64,000 nt of DNA, from assembly GCA_963921935.1 (NCBI GenBank), contig OY998176.1, forward strand, positions 172,790,445 through 172,854,444, in the 5' to 3' direction. Positions within the stretch are counted from its first letter, which is position 1; every line of letters starts with the position of its first letter. Origin of the DNA: Galeruca laticollis (taxonomy: Eukaryota > Arthropoda > Insecta > Coleoptera > Chrysomelidae). The notes beneath the pieces were generated by a model that worked only from the letters and a program-made list of their open reading frames with translations, was not told the origin of the DNA and ran no database searches. The translations under genes were made by a program, and so were the position numbers. Shown here piece after piece: positions 44,917-56,482 of the stretch.

Positions 44917-44919
<3 letters not shown>
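44116..44919. mobile_element. Foldback (hairpin) MITE-like repeat with a third partial copy
   Basis: 44116-44328 and 44394-44607 are nearly perfect inverted copies (about 213 bp each) separated by a 65-bp loop. The segment 44334-44560 (loop plus part of the right arm) is then repeated directly at 44688-44917, about 354 bp downstream. The outer ends face (TA)n arrays. A related arm lies at about 10370-10565. The open frames in it are mirror images caused by the inversion and have no known match. It is probably a non-autonomous DNA element, superfamily unknown. Confidence 0.8.

Positions 44920-44962
<43 letters not shown>
44920..44962. repeat. (TA)n array at the 3' end of the R4-like LINE
   Basis: About 43 bp of TA repeats lie directly at the 3' end of the minus-strand LINE and the right end of the foldback repeat. 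Confidence 0.92.
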
Positions 44963-44966
<4 letters not shown>

Positions 44967-47335
44967 TTTTCACACCTTTTCGGTGATATTTGATAATGTA
45001 TGGGCCACTACGCAGCCAAGGGCACTACCATTGTCAATAGGGGAGATGATCCGCCGGAGTTCTTTTATGTGTCGTACTGTTTCTAAATGGACAAGGCCGT
45101 TTGCGCTTATAATTAAAGGGACTATTATTACCTTCTCCAAGTTCCGAATCAATTTCATCTCTTGTGCAAGCGCTCCATATTTAGTTATTTTTTTGGCATA
45201 TGCTTCAGGCATATTGTAGTCCTGCGGCACTGCGAAGTCAATTATGATGGCTGTGTTATCACTTTTATCCCAAATCACCATGTCCGGCCGGTTGTGCTCC
45301 ACAGGTCTATCTGTAACAACTGTGAGATCCCAGTAAATTTTCACGGTGTTGTTTTGAAGTACGGGTTACGAAACATATTTGTGGAGTGCGGTGAAATGAT
45401 TCAACAGACCTCTTCGCAGGCATATTAATTGGTGAACGACTTTGTCCATATTGTTGTGTCGTGCTTGGTATCTGGTAGCAGCAATTGTTGTGCAGCCAAA
45501 TGACAAATGCTGAATGGTCTCTTCGCTAGTGTTACACAGACTACATTTGGTGGTCTCAACTTGTTGTTTTAATATGTGTTTGGAGTACGTTCGGGTTCTA
45601 ATGACTTGATCCTGTATCGCCAACATTGTTCTTTCGGTTTCCTGGAAGAGGTATCCTGTGGCTAGGTAAGTATTGGATGCTTTCATATCTACTTCTGTTT
45701 GATGTAGAGAAGTGTAAAACCTTCCGTGTAGCGCTTTTCCTTGCCAACTTATTTTCAATTGTTCTAATTGGTTCTCTGTTTCAGTAGGCGCAGGATTAGC
45801 AAGGTTAAGGGCTGTGATTTTTTTGTCCCATACCGCCACTCTTTTATGAACTGGTGAGTTTGTATTTCGGAAGTATTAATTTTTCCCTTTCTTTCAGATT
45901 GGCCACCACCAGGCTAGTTAGTCCTCGTCCTCCCTCTAATCGTGGCAAATATATGCGCTCGATAGCTGAGTTAGGGTGCAGCATGCCATGTTTGGTCATT
46001 AGGGTCCTGATTTTCCTGTCTAACCTCTCTAGATCTGTTTTGGCCCAGGTGAGTATTCCAGAAGTGTAGGTTATTGTTGGTATGGCCCATATATTAATTG
46101 CTGCCACCTTGTTTCTGAAATTAAGCTGGGATTTTACCATCTTGCTTGTTATCATAAGCTCTTTTTCGCGTTTCTCTTTGTTTTCTTTATGGCGAATTTC
46201 GTAGCTCTGCTGAATTCCAAGGTACCTGTAAGTGTTTTCTGCTCCCAGCTCCCTAATTCGACTGCCATCTGCCAGAGTGATATCCTCGTTTTCAGTGAGT
46301 TTTCCTCTCTTAATGTGGATGGTAGCACACTTCTCAAGCCCGAACTTCATTTGGATGCTCTCACTGAAGTGTCTGACTATCTCCAGTTCTCCTTCCAGTT
46401 AGTGTCTTCATTTAGCAAAGATCTTAAGATCATTCATATAGAAAAGATGAGCCAGCTTTGCTTGGTCATCGATTCCATATGCGTATGTGCTCCGGTTAAG
46501 CATATTGCTCAATGGGTTCAGGGCGAGACAGAACCATAGCGGGTTCAGACTGTCGCCCTGGAATATGCCCCTTCTAATAGGGATCTCCTCCGTTGTGTAC
46601 GTGTCTGTTGCTCCTCTGACTAATAGAATGGTTCGCCATGATGTCATCAGATGCCGGAGTAAGTCGATAATTTGCTGATTCACTTTATAGATATTTAAAA
46701 CTTCCAGCAACCATGAATGAGGAACTGAGTCAAATGCCTTCTGATAATTGATCCAGGATATAGATATGTTTTTCTGACGTTGTCTTGCCTGTTTCGTGAT
46801 TACATTGTTGATTATCAAGAGTTCCTTGCTTCCTCTAGCCTTTTGCTTACAGCCGTTCTGTTCCCATGCTAAGATGTTGTTATGTTTTAGGTGGCAGTCT
46901 AGTTTGTGTCTTATGGCGGAGGTAAGTATTTTGTATGCTGATGGAAGGCATGTAATGGGTCTATAGTTTTTCGGTTGTGATAGGTCCCCTTTCTTTGGAA
47001 GCATATGAGTCATACCATGAGTGAAATATAAAGGTATGCTCTGTGGACTTCTGACCGAGTGCTGTATGAAGTGAGCCAATTTTTTGTGCGCATTAGTAAA
47101 TGCCTTCCACCAATAGTTGTGGATTCCATCTATTCCAGGAGAGGTCCAGTTTTTGAGCCTTTTTACTGCGGCGTGGATGTTTTCCACTGTTACTATCGTC
47201 TCAGTCATTGGTATATATCTATGGGAGTTGTTTCTTCCAACATCTATCCATTCCGCTCGCATGTCGTGTTCTATTCTTCCAGGCCAGATTTTTGACCAGA
47301 GCTTTGTCATTTCTTCTCGCATTAATTTGTATTAA
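44963..47335 (-). pseudogene. R4/Dong-like LINE ORF: RT, CCHC finger, restriction-like endonuclease
   Basis: On the minus strand from 47322, RT shows NWTSPGIDGIHNYWWKAF, LPKKGDLSQPKNYRPITCL, YQKAFDSVPHSWLLE and IFQGDSLNPLWF. The catalytic box, usually YMDD, reads YMND (about 46420). Two in-frame stops follow (46400-46408); then FGLEKCATIHIKRG and YRYLGIQQ. After a frameshift near 45840 comes CSLCNTSEETIQHLSFGC, a CCHC finger (about 45490-45540), and after one stop the endonuclease RPDMVIWDKSDNTAIIIDFA (about 45235-45295), a PD-(D/E)xK type. RT, then finger, then C-terminal endonuclease is the layout of R2/R4/Dong LINEs. The stop at about 44970 lies within ten bases of the (TA)n array, so there is almost no 3' untranslated region. 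The 5' end is truncated near 47335. Confidence 0.88.
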
Positions 47336-48973
47336 TACATTATTAATTTAAGCTATTTATATAACATAAAATACAAATTTGCTTCAATGTAATGCAAGAT
47401 ACGAATCAAATGTATTATTATAAATGAATTATGTTCAAAAGATAGCAGTTACGCTCCACATCAACTTAACAGAAAAATATTTATAATTGTGCAAACAGAA
47501 GTGCCTTTCAAGTATCTACTAATGTTTGCAATATGCAAATGTCGAACAAACAATTTATAATGGAAAGTATTTGTAAGTATTTGAATAATATTGCGTATTA
47601 TAAATATGATTGTTTTACAAAATTAATATTAAATGTCCAAAAACTAAATTATGAATTGTAATCAATGTTTAATATATTTAAGGATTGAATTGTGTCACAC
47701 ACTGTATGCACATAGTTTGATAATAGAATATGGGACATTTTCCATCAATCACTTCGTTAAAGTAATGAATATCTTGTATCTGTCTATTTCTCCCTGAATG
47801 CCGGCGTCGTCTACTGGGGTGGTTATCTGATGGATGATATGTTGTTTTGCATCGGTTTTTTCTCGAAGGCTGGAAATGATTTTCGTTTTGGACTGTCTAG
47901 GCTATTTGGTGTCCTGGAAGGACGTTGAAGATTTGTATTTTTTGGACTGCAAAAGCTGCTTGCTATACGGATTCTATCCTGGTTCGCTAGGATCATGTTC
48001 ACAGAATCAAACTCTTCTTTGCGTTTGAATTGTGGAAAGAGTTTAATTAAATTGTTTTGTCGGACCAGCCACGTATATGATGTGACGTATTTCAGTAGAG
48101 TTTGTTGGGTATGGTTAATTGAATATGTTTGAACTTTTCACTTGTTTACTTTCTTCATTTCTTCAATATGATTTTTATTGTTGCGTAGCAATTAAGAATT
48201 TACCGATTTTATTTATGTAGTTTAAATGATATCAGCATTTTTATTTATAAAATGCTGGTATCTACCGGTACTTTTGAGGTTATTTCGGCATGCTCATTCG
48301 AAGATTGATGATGAAAGAGGAAGATTCGTAGGTTTTCGGCTATTTATTGAATGGTAGAACTTTCGAGAAGGAAGTTAGGAAGGGGGTGTAGAGTGAGGAA
48401 TTGCTAAATGAGCCTACGTGACTTCTGACACGCTTCGTTGGATAAAACGGTTATTTTAAGATATAACGAGAGATAAGTTTTTATTTATTCTCGACTAGAA
48501 AGTTATATGATAATTTTTTTAAAAAAGGTCAAAATTGATATTTGTGTAGAGAATGGATTAATGAATAGATATGATGAATGATTTATAGTCAGGAATTACT
48601 TATAATATACATGGAATGCGTAAGAATTATTTGATCGGAATTTGAATCACAGAAAGAATTTGAGATTAGCTTTTAAATTCGTACACCTTAGATGCTAAGA
48701 AACGTATCAGCGTCATTTTACGAACAAGTAAATTTATGTATTAAAGAAAATGGTAGAGAACTTTTATAAAATGATCCTCAATAATTTTTAAATGACTTGT
48801 TAATAATAGCATTTTATTAAAATCATGTGAGATTGGTTTCTTTAAAACAATAACATTGTTCATTACGATAAGGATACTTTATTAATTATCTACTTTTCAT
48901 CTAAAGTAAAGACAGCCTAATTAAATTTGTACAAATAATGGTTTTTCAAATAACTTTTAAACGACGAGAAAAG
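47336..48973. other. Mostly gene-free stretch with a possible coding remnant on the minus strand
   Basis: The minus strand at about 48040-47835 is open and has coding-like composition (KRKEEFDSVNMILANQDRI, SRTPNSLDSPKRKSFPAFEK), ending at a stop near 47836. I do not recognise it; it might be an ORF1 or Gag remnant. The remainder is AT-rich. Part of this stretch may belong to the duplicated block, since the matching part of copy A would lie outside the window. Confidence 0.35.
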
Positions 48974-50600
48974 GTACGGAGAGTAAAAAGAAAAGTGGAA
49001 GGGGAGAAAATTCAGTATTCCCGCGATGATTACTTAAATAGGGTGTCCCATCTGAAAAATTGGAAAAAATTCTATGGAGATTTTTGGAATATAAGAACAT
49101 GCTGTACAAAATAAAAATTTTAAACTGAGTTTTAAAAAATCCTCAGTCCTTTGTCTTTGTTCATGGGCAACTTCTAATCTTTAGATTAAAATCTTATAAA
49201 ATTGCAGTTTTTTTAAAGAGGGATGTGCAATTCAATTTTTTTGGGAAAAAGTTAATTTTTTCCAAGTTGGCTGGTAGTTTTGCATACAACATGTGGGTAC
49301 TAACTATTTCGGTTCTAGAAATGTACAAAAAATATGTATACATGAACATAATTTCAAAATGTGTGATTTTATTCACCCTTTATACATACCTTTCAAATAA
49401 ATATGTAATTTATACACAATAAGAGATATAGAACTGCGACAGAAGTTTGCCGGACCCTGTATAGCGTTTCTCGTATTCGCAAAGAATAGTAGACGCCATA
49501 TCAATTTTAATTTAGCCTACAGGACCTGTAACAAGGAACATTGTCAGTTCTACATATACCTTATGCAGAGTCATTACAAAAGCTCTGAATATACATACAA
49601 CCAACTATGCAGACCTAGAATAGGAGGTTACATCTTTGTTCCTTGAAAATCAACTTCTATGTTCACTATTCTTGTATTGAGTTGTTTCTCCGGTACTACT
49701 AAGGATCAGCACTCGTAAATGGAATCCATCAGTCTATGGTAGGATGGAGATTCACACCTAGGTCTTTGAAAATATTTTTTATAATTAACTGATAATAAGA
49801 AAATATATTCTCTGCTTATATTTTCTAGCATTCTAACTAGTGAGATATAGAAGTTCGAAATAGATCTTTGTTTGATAGGAGATTTTTATTCAAAAAGTTG
49901 AGGAAATTTGATTACCCTGATATAGGATTAATTTTCTCTGCAGAGTGGAGTGGAGTGTGTTTATTTAGGTATCGTTAATGCGGTGCTCGTAGATTATGGT
50001 TGGTGTTTTTGGTAGGTCGGCTGAAAAACAACAAAGTGGAAAAAGACGTGTCTAGAACGGAAGAGAAAAAAGTGACTAGAATTGTGTCTATGAAGGGGTG
50101 ACAAAAAGTGTCTAGAATTCAGATACTTTACCGTCTCGTGAGAGACAACGAACCACGCTGTGTTGCGGATAGTTATGAGATTAGGTTGGCTAGGTGTCAG
50201 AAATTTATGAAGTTGAGAGTGATATGTTATTTTCGGAGATTTGGGGTGTCTCCCGCGTCTTGAGAGAGAGCTTTAAGAGAGTTTATTATTTCCTAATTTT
50301 TTTGGTATTTTTATGGAATACGTGACTAGGAGATTTTAAGCGCGGTACGGTGTAGAATAATAATAATCAAGCAAATGGAAGCAGAGAGAGCTGCGACTGT
50401 ATTATTCCCTGTCATCGGTGCAATTCGTTGGTGAATAAAATCACCGTACTACAGGGAAACCGCAGAAACCCTGTAACACCGACGGAAGGTGGGGATGGTT
50501 GTAATTGGAGTTTACCTAAACTGATTGAATAAAATTGATTGAGTATATGATTGAATTAAATACCTAACTAGATTATAAGAGATTAGATTTTAACGGGGTT
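48974..50600. other. Non-coding left part of block copy B
   Basis: The counterpart of 1-1640, with the same 65-codon open frame at 49225-49422 and no recognisable gene. Confidence 0.5.
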
Positions 50601-50649
50601 GCAGTGAATTGAAACCGAAGGTTTATTGTGCCCCTCCCCCCTATCAGAG

Positions 50650-52091
50650 CTGTTCTCGCTACTACTACAGCTCGCCTTCCAGTTCCAGGGTTTTAATGAA
50701 TTTTAGTATTTGGGACGGCTTCAACGAGGTCCGTTAGGTCCTCACTCTTACAAGTTTCCTGTCCGAAGTATTTCTTGCGTTGGCTTGCAATGGCGAGGCA
50801 TTTCAGAACTAGATGATCTGGAGTTTCATCCTCCTCCCCTCAGAATCTACACTCGTCAATCTCTGCTAGACATATTCTCATTAAGTGCTTCCTAAGGCAG
50901 CAGTGTCCTGTAAAACAGCCCGTGATGAGATGTTGCCTATTTTTACTGAGGTCCAAATATTTTTTGGATCTAGCAGTGTCAAAGTTCCACAGGAAGTTTT
51001 TGGAATGTTCCAACCCGGGTAAGCACCTCCAGAGTGCTTCTCTTTCGGTTTCCTCTTTCTTCCGGAACTCTTTCTTGTAGAAGCATTTTACTTCACCACA
51101 GAAAGTCTCCGGGCCAATAAAAGGCATTTGTGCCCCTTTCCTGGCAAGTGTATTGGTCTCTTCATTTCCCGTGATTTCCGAGTGGCCAGGAACCCAGACT
51201 GAAGGGACCCTGTTATTCTTGCCTAATTCATCAAATTTTCTTCGGCTCAATGCTTTGATAGCTGCTTGACTATCAGAATGGATCGATATGTCACGTTTCT
51301 GGTAGTTTCTTTCTAGGTTCATTTCCACACATGTTTCGATCGCAAGTATTTCTGCCTGGGAGACGCTCGTTAAGGAGCCTTACGATAATGAATATCTGGT
51401 GCCAGGCCCAAATACTCCAGCGCCTGCTCCAATGGTGGTTTTTGAACCATCCTTATACCATCTAATGGTGTTTTCTTCGAGAGTTAGGGTGGTGTATTTC
51501 CTTTCCCAGTCTCTCCTCGTATTTAGAATCGTGCTGAAAATATTTTTGATGCTCTCTCCTCTTATGTAGTTATCCACTACTTTCTCCATTGATTTAAGTA
51601 GTAAATATGTTAGACAGAGGGATCTAAAAGATCGGGGATCAGTCCCATCTTTTTTCCCTATTTCTGGTATGAAGGGTATCCTTGCCCTTCTCCATTTTCT
51701 GGATATTAGACCCACTGCTAGACTGCTTTTTGTAATCTTCAGCAGGTGAGGAAGAATCTCCTCTATCCCTTACTGTAGGAGTGCTGGAAATATTCCATCC
51801 ACTCCTGGTGATTTATATGGTCGAAAGGTACTTATTGCCCATTCCAACCGTTGTCTGGTAAATATTTTCTCAGCAATGTCCCAATCTTCCTTGCGAGATT
51901 TTTTGGTGTAGTTCATTGCTATTCCGCTGCTTGTTGCTGGTTCACTACCTGGGAAGTGGATTCTAAGAAGAAGAATCAATCGTTCCTCTTCACCTCCCGT
52001 GTATGATCCGTCTGGCTTTTTCAGCGACATTGTGGGGTTGGTTGCCACATTTGCCATGACCTTTTGTAGTATGGCCGCTGTGTGAGTGGAA
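50650..52091 (-). pseudogene. LOA-type LINE ORF2, RT and RNase H portion (copy B)
   Basis: The same arrangement as at 1760-3049, better preserved in RNase H. RT entry (YKSPGVDGIFPALL, about 51790), IPFIPEIGKKDG (51640-51690), RNase H with WYKDGSKTTIGAGAG (about 51430), HSDSQAAIKAL (about 51260) and the last motif VPSVWVPGHSEITGNE (51165-51210), which is deleted in copy A. The C-terminal tail holds CLAEIDECRF. The RT core is missing at the same place as in copy A, showing that the loss came before the duplication. Confidence 0.82.
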
Positions 52092-52096
52092 GTGGT

Positions 52097-52517
52097 TGAA
52101 TGCGGAAAATATGAAACAGATATTAATTAAAATTTTATCTTACTAATTGCACAGGAAGAATTGAAAATGAGCTCACCTGTTTATCCTCCACTGCTTCCTT
52201 GGAGCCCCAGATGCTCCGATGTGCAACGTTCACTAAGAGGAAAGGCGACTTTTATTTTCTTTAGAAAAACAAAGGTGATTATTTACCGGCAAGTCGCCTC
52301 TTGCAATAATTGTTTCCGCTTTTTACGGGAGATTACAGGTTTTCGCTCTGTCCTTTTCCACCTGTGCATTTTTACGCATTCAATAGTGAGGAATAATTCA
52401 TTAAAATGGCCATCGGCGCGCTAAATTTAGATTCATTTCTAAATTTTAATTATAAAAAAAAATAAAAAATATGTTCCTATTCGGGAAAAGTTAATAGGCA
52501 GCGTTGAATCCTTAACA
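52097..52517 (-). repeat. BEL/Pao 3' LTR (copy B)
   Basis: 421 bp; it lacks about 45 bp present in the other three LTRs, next to GATTATTTACCGGCAAG. Confidence 0.88.
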
Positions 52518-52619
52518 TTCACCCCACCAAAACGAACGTTTTCAAACCAATTTACAAAAAAAAATACACCCCCCATATTCTACATATTCTAAATACAACA
52601 AAAAAAATACAGATATGAT

Positions 52620-54175
52620 ATCTGTACATCGATTACTTGCGAGAATTCACAAGTAACAGGCGCTAATTTCCCGGCAAAGTCTACAAAAACAGAGGTGAAG
52701 GCTCTGAGTTGAGAAACTCTGAGAGCCGGCAAATTAGCCATATAAGGGTTATAAGATTTTGGCTTACAACGAAAACAACGTATGCAATTAGACAAACATT
52801 TATAAATTGCATTACGTGAAGCCAAAATCCAGTATTGTTGTAGCAACAAGTACTGCATTGTTTTTTAACCTAAGTGAAGATGTTCCTTGTGTGTCCATTC
52901 AATAATTAATTCGGTTATGCGATGCGATTTGGGCAACAAGATGGGTTGTTTGACTTCATATGCAAATTGTGCATTATTTAGCCTACCACCCACTCTAGGC
53001 AAATCTTCAGGATCAATAAAGGGTGCAGGCTTCCTAATAGGTTTTGGCAACAACTTATTTTGTTTAATTGAAGAAAAGATTTCATCAAACACTGAATGCT
53101 GTACAGCCTTAATTAACACTCGAAATGAAGCAGTTATCTCCGCGGCAGTAATAGGACCACATATTTTATTAGATTTGCCAGCCTTAAAATTTATTACAAC
53201 GTGATTAATTTTGGCAAACAAAGACTTAATTTTTTCTAGCGATGAATATTTATTTAAAATGGAAAAGAAAAAGTTATCTGTGACGTTTGAAATGAGCAAC
53301 ACAGTATTTTCTTTTCTTTCTTCTTCAGCAACCTCAGAGGGAAATTGACTTTGCATGTTAGGCTTAGTTGGCCACGAAGGTTTTTCAGAAAATGAAAAAC
53401 CTGGACCTAACCACCACAGGGAGTTATTTAGTAGCTGCACAGGAGTTTGTCCACGACTGGCGCAATCCGCCGGGTTTAAAGATGATGGAATATAATGCCA
53501 CGAGGAAATGGGAACAATCTCTTGAATGTGACTTACCCTATTGGCAACAAATATTTTCCACTTATTTGGTGAAGCAGCTAATTAATTTAGAGTTACCATG
53601 GAGTCCGACCACAGGTAGACTTGGTTAAAGGTAGTCAAGTTAGTGTAGCTTTTCGTGACAAAATGAACAACATCCGACAAAAGCTTGGCCAACATCAATT
53701 CAAGCCTAGCGATACTTTGCGTGTGCAAAGTGGCCACTTTGCACTTGGCGCAGATTGAAATGTCTTAATACTACCAAAGGTATTAATGACTCGGAAATAA
53801 ACACAGCTGGCATAGCCAATTTGCGAAGTATCGCAAAATCCATGTAACTCGATACTTGAAATAGTGTTTGATTCGATATATCTAGGAATCTTTTGCGATG
53901 GTGTGTTATTCCATCCTATTGGAGATTGCCATAGCAGTTGCAAGAGTTGCTTTGCTAATAATAAACACGGTGAAACGTATCCTAGAGGGTCGTAAATCCG
54001 ACCAATTGCTGAAAAAGGGTTACGTTTTGTGCAAGGTCGTTCAATGGGTACATAAGAATAAGAAAAAACATCTGAGCTTGGGTCCCATTTAAGACCTAAT
54101 ACCTTTATAAATGAAGGCTCCTCTTTGTCAAAACTACATGACTGTTGAATATCGGAAGCATCAAAATTCATTGTA
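52620..54175 (-). pseudogene. pol: BEL/Pao pol remnant (copy B), integrase core deleted
   Basis: Minus-strand pieces give the RT connection (RNPFSAIGRIYDPLGYVS, about 53970-54030), RNase H-like sequence, then KAGKSNKICGPITAAEITAS and the integrase zinc region (HKEHLHLG, CIRCFRC, about 52780-52910). The frame ends soon after VDFAG, because the DDE core present in copy A at 3677-4525 is missing; the joint lies in the shared word GCAAAG. Stops and frameshifts are also present. Confidence 0.85.
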
Positions 54176-54645
54176 TGAATGCGGAAAATATTAAAACATA
54201 TATTAATTAAAAATTTTATCTTACTAATTGCACAGTAAGAATTGAAAATGAGCTCACCTGTTGATCCTCCACTGCTTCCTGGGGCCCCAGATGCTCCGAT
54301 GTGCAACGTTCACTAAGATGAAAGGCGACTTTTATTTTTTTCATAAAAACAAAAGTGAAAACAATGAATTCGCACTACTCGTATTTTTCGATGCCAACAC
54401 GACGATTATTTACCGGCAAGTCGCCTCTGGCAATACTTGTTTCCGCTTTTTACGGGAGATTACAGGTTTTCGCTCTGTCTTTTTCCACCTGTGCATTTTT
54501 ACGCATTCAATAGTGAGGACTAATTCATTAAAATGGCCATATGCGCGATAAATTTAGATTTATTCCTAAATTTTAATTACAAAAAAGGAATCAAAATATG
54601 TTCCTATTCGGAAAAAAGGTTATGGGCAGCGTTGAATTCTTAACA
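54176..54645 (-). repeat. BEL/Pao 5' LTR (copy B)
   Basis: 470 bp, matching 6084-6554; it joins the pol remnant directly at 54175, as in copy A, without a primer site. Confidence 0.88.
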
Positions 54646-55660
54646 GTGATCTTTTTGCAAAAGGCTTGAAAGTTAAGCCTTTTAGCCCTCGTAATCTCTT
54701 CATTGTACTTAGTTAGCTTCTCAGTGTACCTCTGCCAATTACCGTCACGTTTGGCTCTATTAAAGAGCCGACGGACCCCTTTTCTGAGGTTTGACAGGTT
54801 CTCATTCCACCAAGGAGCATCCTCTTCTTAACGAGATTTTGAGAGTACGCAACTGGAATGAAAAGCAACCATTATTGCCTCACTGGTCTGTTCCACTCTT
54901 TGTTCCAGGTCGTAGTGCGGTTGATTTACCCCATTCACTCCGACGTGTTTGAAATTGTCCTTCAGAATTGTCTTGTAAAGAGAGCAATCAGTATTTCTAG
55001 AATTTTGGAATGTAGGAATCGAGGTGGTATTTCCCTCAATCCTAAATTCGATTATCCTATGGTCGGAAAGGGATGTCTCGCTGATCACCCTCCAATCTGT
55101 CACATTTTCCCTATCAGCAACAATAAAAATTGTTACGTCCAGGACCTCTTCTCTTGCTCTCGTGACAAAAGTGGGGGGTTTCTCCACGTTTAAGGTCTCA
55201 ATGTTATTTGCTAAGAGATATTCTAATAAACATTCACCTTTCGCGTTGTTATTGGTACTTCCCTACACGGTATTGATTGCGTTAGCATCACAACCAATTA
55301 CAATTGGCAGCCGTTTGCCATTGCAGTGTCTCACTAGCTCTTTTACCTCTTCTGGCGGTGTCATCGGCCCGTCTCCAGCGAAGTACGCAACAGAGGCAAT
55401 GACGATGTCTCGGTCGATACCCCCAATATTGAGGTGAACCATGATTGAAACAAGGTCCCATGACACGTATTCTTTGATCATAAATCAATTTAGAATCCTT
55501 ACATGCCAAACCTTTGATTTGGCCTTCTTTGTTAATCCATGGTTTTTGCATCAGTACAATATCCAGTTGTAGTCTAGCGAACAACCTTGCAATCACGGCT
55601 GAAGCTCCCTTACTGTGATGCAGGTTAATCTGAGCTACATTCGTGAACGTGAAAGTGAAT
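54646..55660 (-). pseudogene. LOA-type LINE ORF2, endonuclease portion (copy B)
   Basis: The counterpart of 6555-7560: LMQKPWINKEGQIKGLACK (about 55510), AYFAGDGPMTPPEE (about 55360), VIGCDANAINTV (55263-55300), TFVTRAREEVLDVTI and the catalytic SLSDHRIIEF (about 55050). The Asn-Ala-His of the other copy reads Asn-Ala-Ile here, so a conserved His is lost. Frameshifts near 55260 and 55480. Confidence 0.83.
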
Positions 55661-55927
55661 TGATATGGATGAGAGAGGCTGAGTTACTCAGCCTCTATTC
55701 ATCCCCAACGTTTCTCTCTCCCTAACCCTTCTCGACCACTATGGCAGTATCTCCTTCGGTAATCGAGCAGGTTTCTTGATCTCAAGTCAGACTCTCGACC
55801 CCCAAGCTGTTATGCCCAGCTCCCCGGGATGCAGAAGCAGTCTCCGCATTCGCAGTCATCCCAGCAGAGCCAGAGATCTCGAGCTGACCCAAGGTCAAGC
55901 TTTCGCCTTTTCTTCCTTTCCAGAGGT

Positions 55928-56482
55928 TCAGGATGTGGAGGTTATCTTCATGTCCTTTGGATCCTCCGCGGGTTTCTTCTTTTCTCCCAGCCCCGAGACA
56001 GGAATACGCCCAAAACGGAAGTTTGTCACGTAACCTCCTGCCTTCAGAGCCTTCTTAGATTGGTGATCGGTCCCAATCGTGTGGATAGTTCCCTGTTCCT
56101 CTTTTTTAGAGTTTAGGATCTTCCAAGTCGCAGTACTGAGGTTCGAGTCCTGAACCTGGACAAGTTGGAGGATCTTCTCCAGTTTCCTGTCTTGGCTTCT
56201 GGGGAAGAACACCGTTATGGTGACCGGCTTCGGGATGTCGTCTCTACTTGATGCCACCAATTCGGGTCCTTCCTAAGAGTTTAATTTTGGCGCTGACCTC
56301 ATGAGCCAGTCTGCCGATTCATGTGACCCACAGTCCACCAGAATCATTCCACGACGGAAATGGATAACTGAGATGTGGATTCCCTTCTCTTTGCTATGGC
56401 ACAGCTCTTCCACCAGAGTGTCTTCCAGTGCGAAGAGCTGCTCTGATTTCAGGATGACCCCAGGATAATCCTTGGGCATTAT
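55928..56482 (-). pseudogene. LOA-type LINE ORF1, DUF4780-like (copy B)
   Basis: Two in-register pieces: 56479-56273 (MPKDYPGVILKSEQLFALED, DCGSHESADWLMR) and 56260-55928 (DIPKPVTITVFFPRSQDRKL, AGGYVTNFRFGRIPVSGLG). A stop at 56273 separates them. The second piece extends further than in copy A and ends ITSTS. Confidence 0.7.

Larger units (their letters stand above)
52097..54645 (-). mobile_element. BEL/Pao element, further deleted (copy B)
   Basis: LTRs lie at 52097-52517 (421 bp, with an internal loss) and 54176-54645 (470 bp). The target site reads GTGGT on the left (52092-52096) and GTGAT on the right (54646-54650), the same position in the LINE as copy A. The internal part is only about 1.66 kb. 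Confidence 0.9.

Noticed and set aside
44016..44919. Several near-identical open frames on both strands sharing a TVPMTANEPETCMS segment
   Set aside because: They are mirror images and copies created by the inverted and direct repeat; no family match and no reason to think they are translated.
48974..49000. 48974 as the true left boundary of block copy B
   Set aside because: Copy A is cut by the window edge at the matching base, so the boundary cannot be placed from this window.
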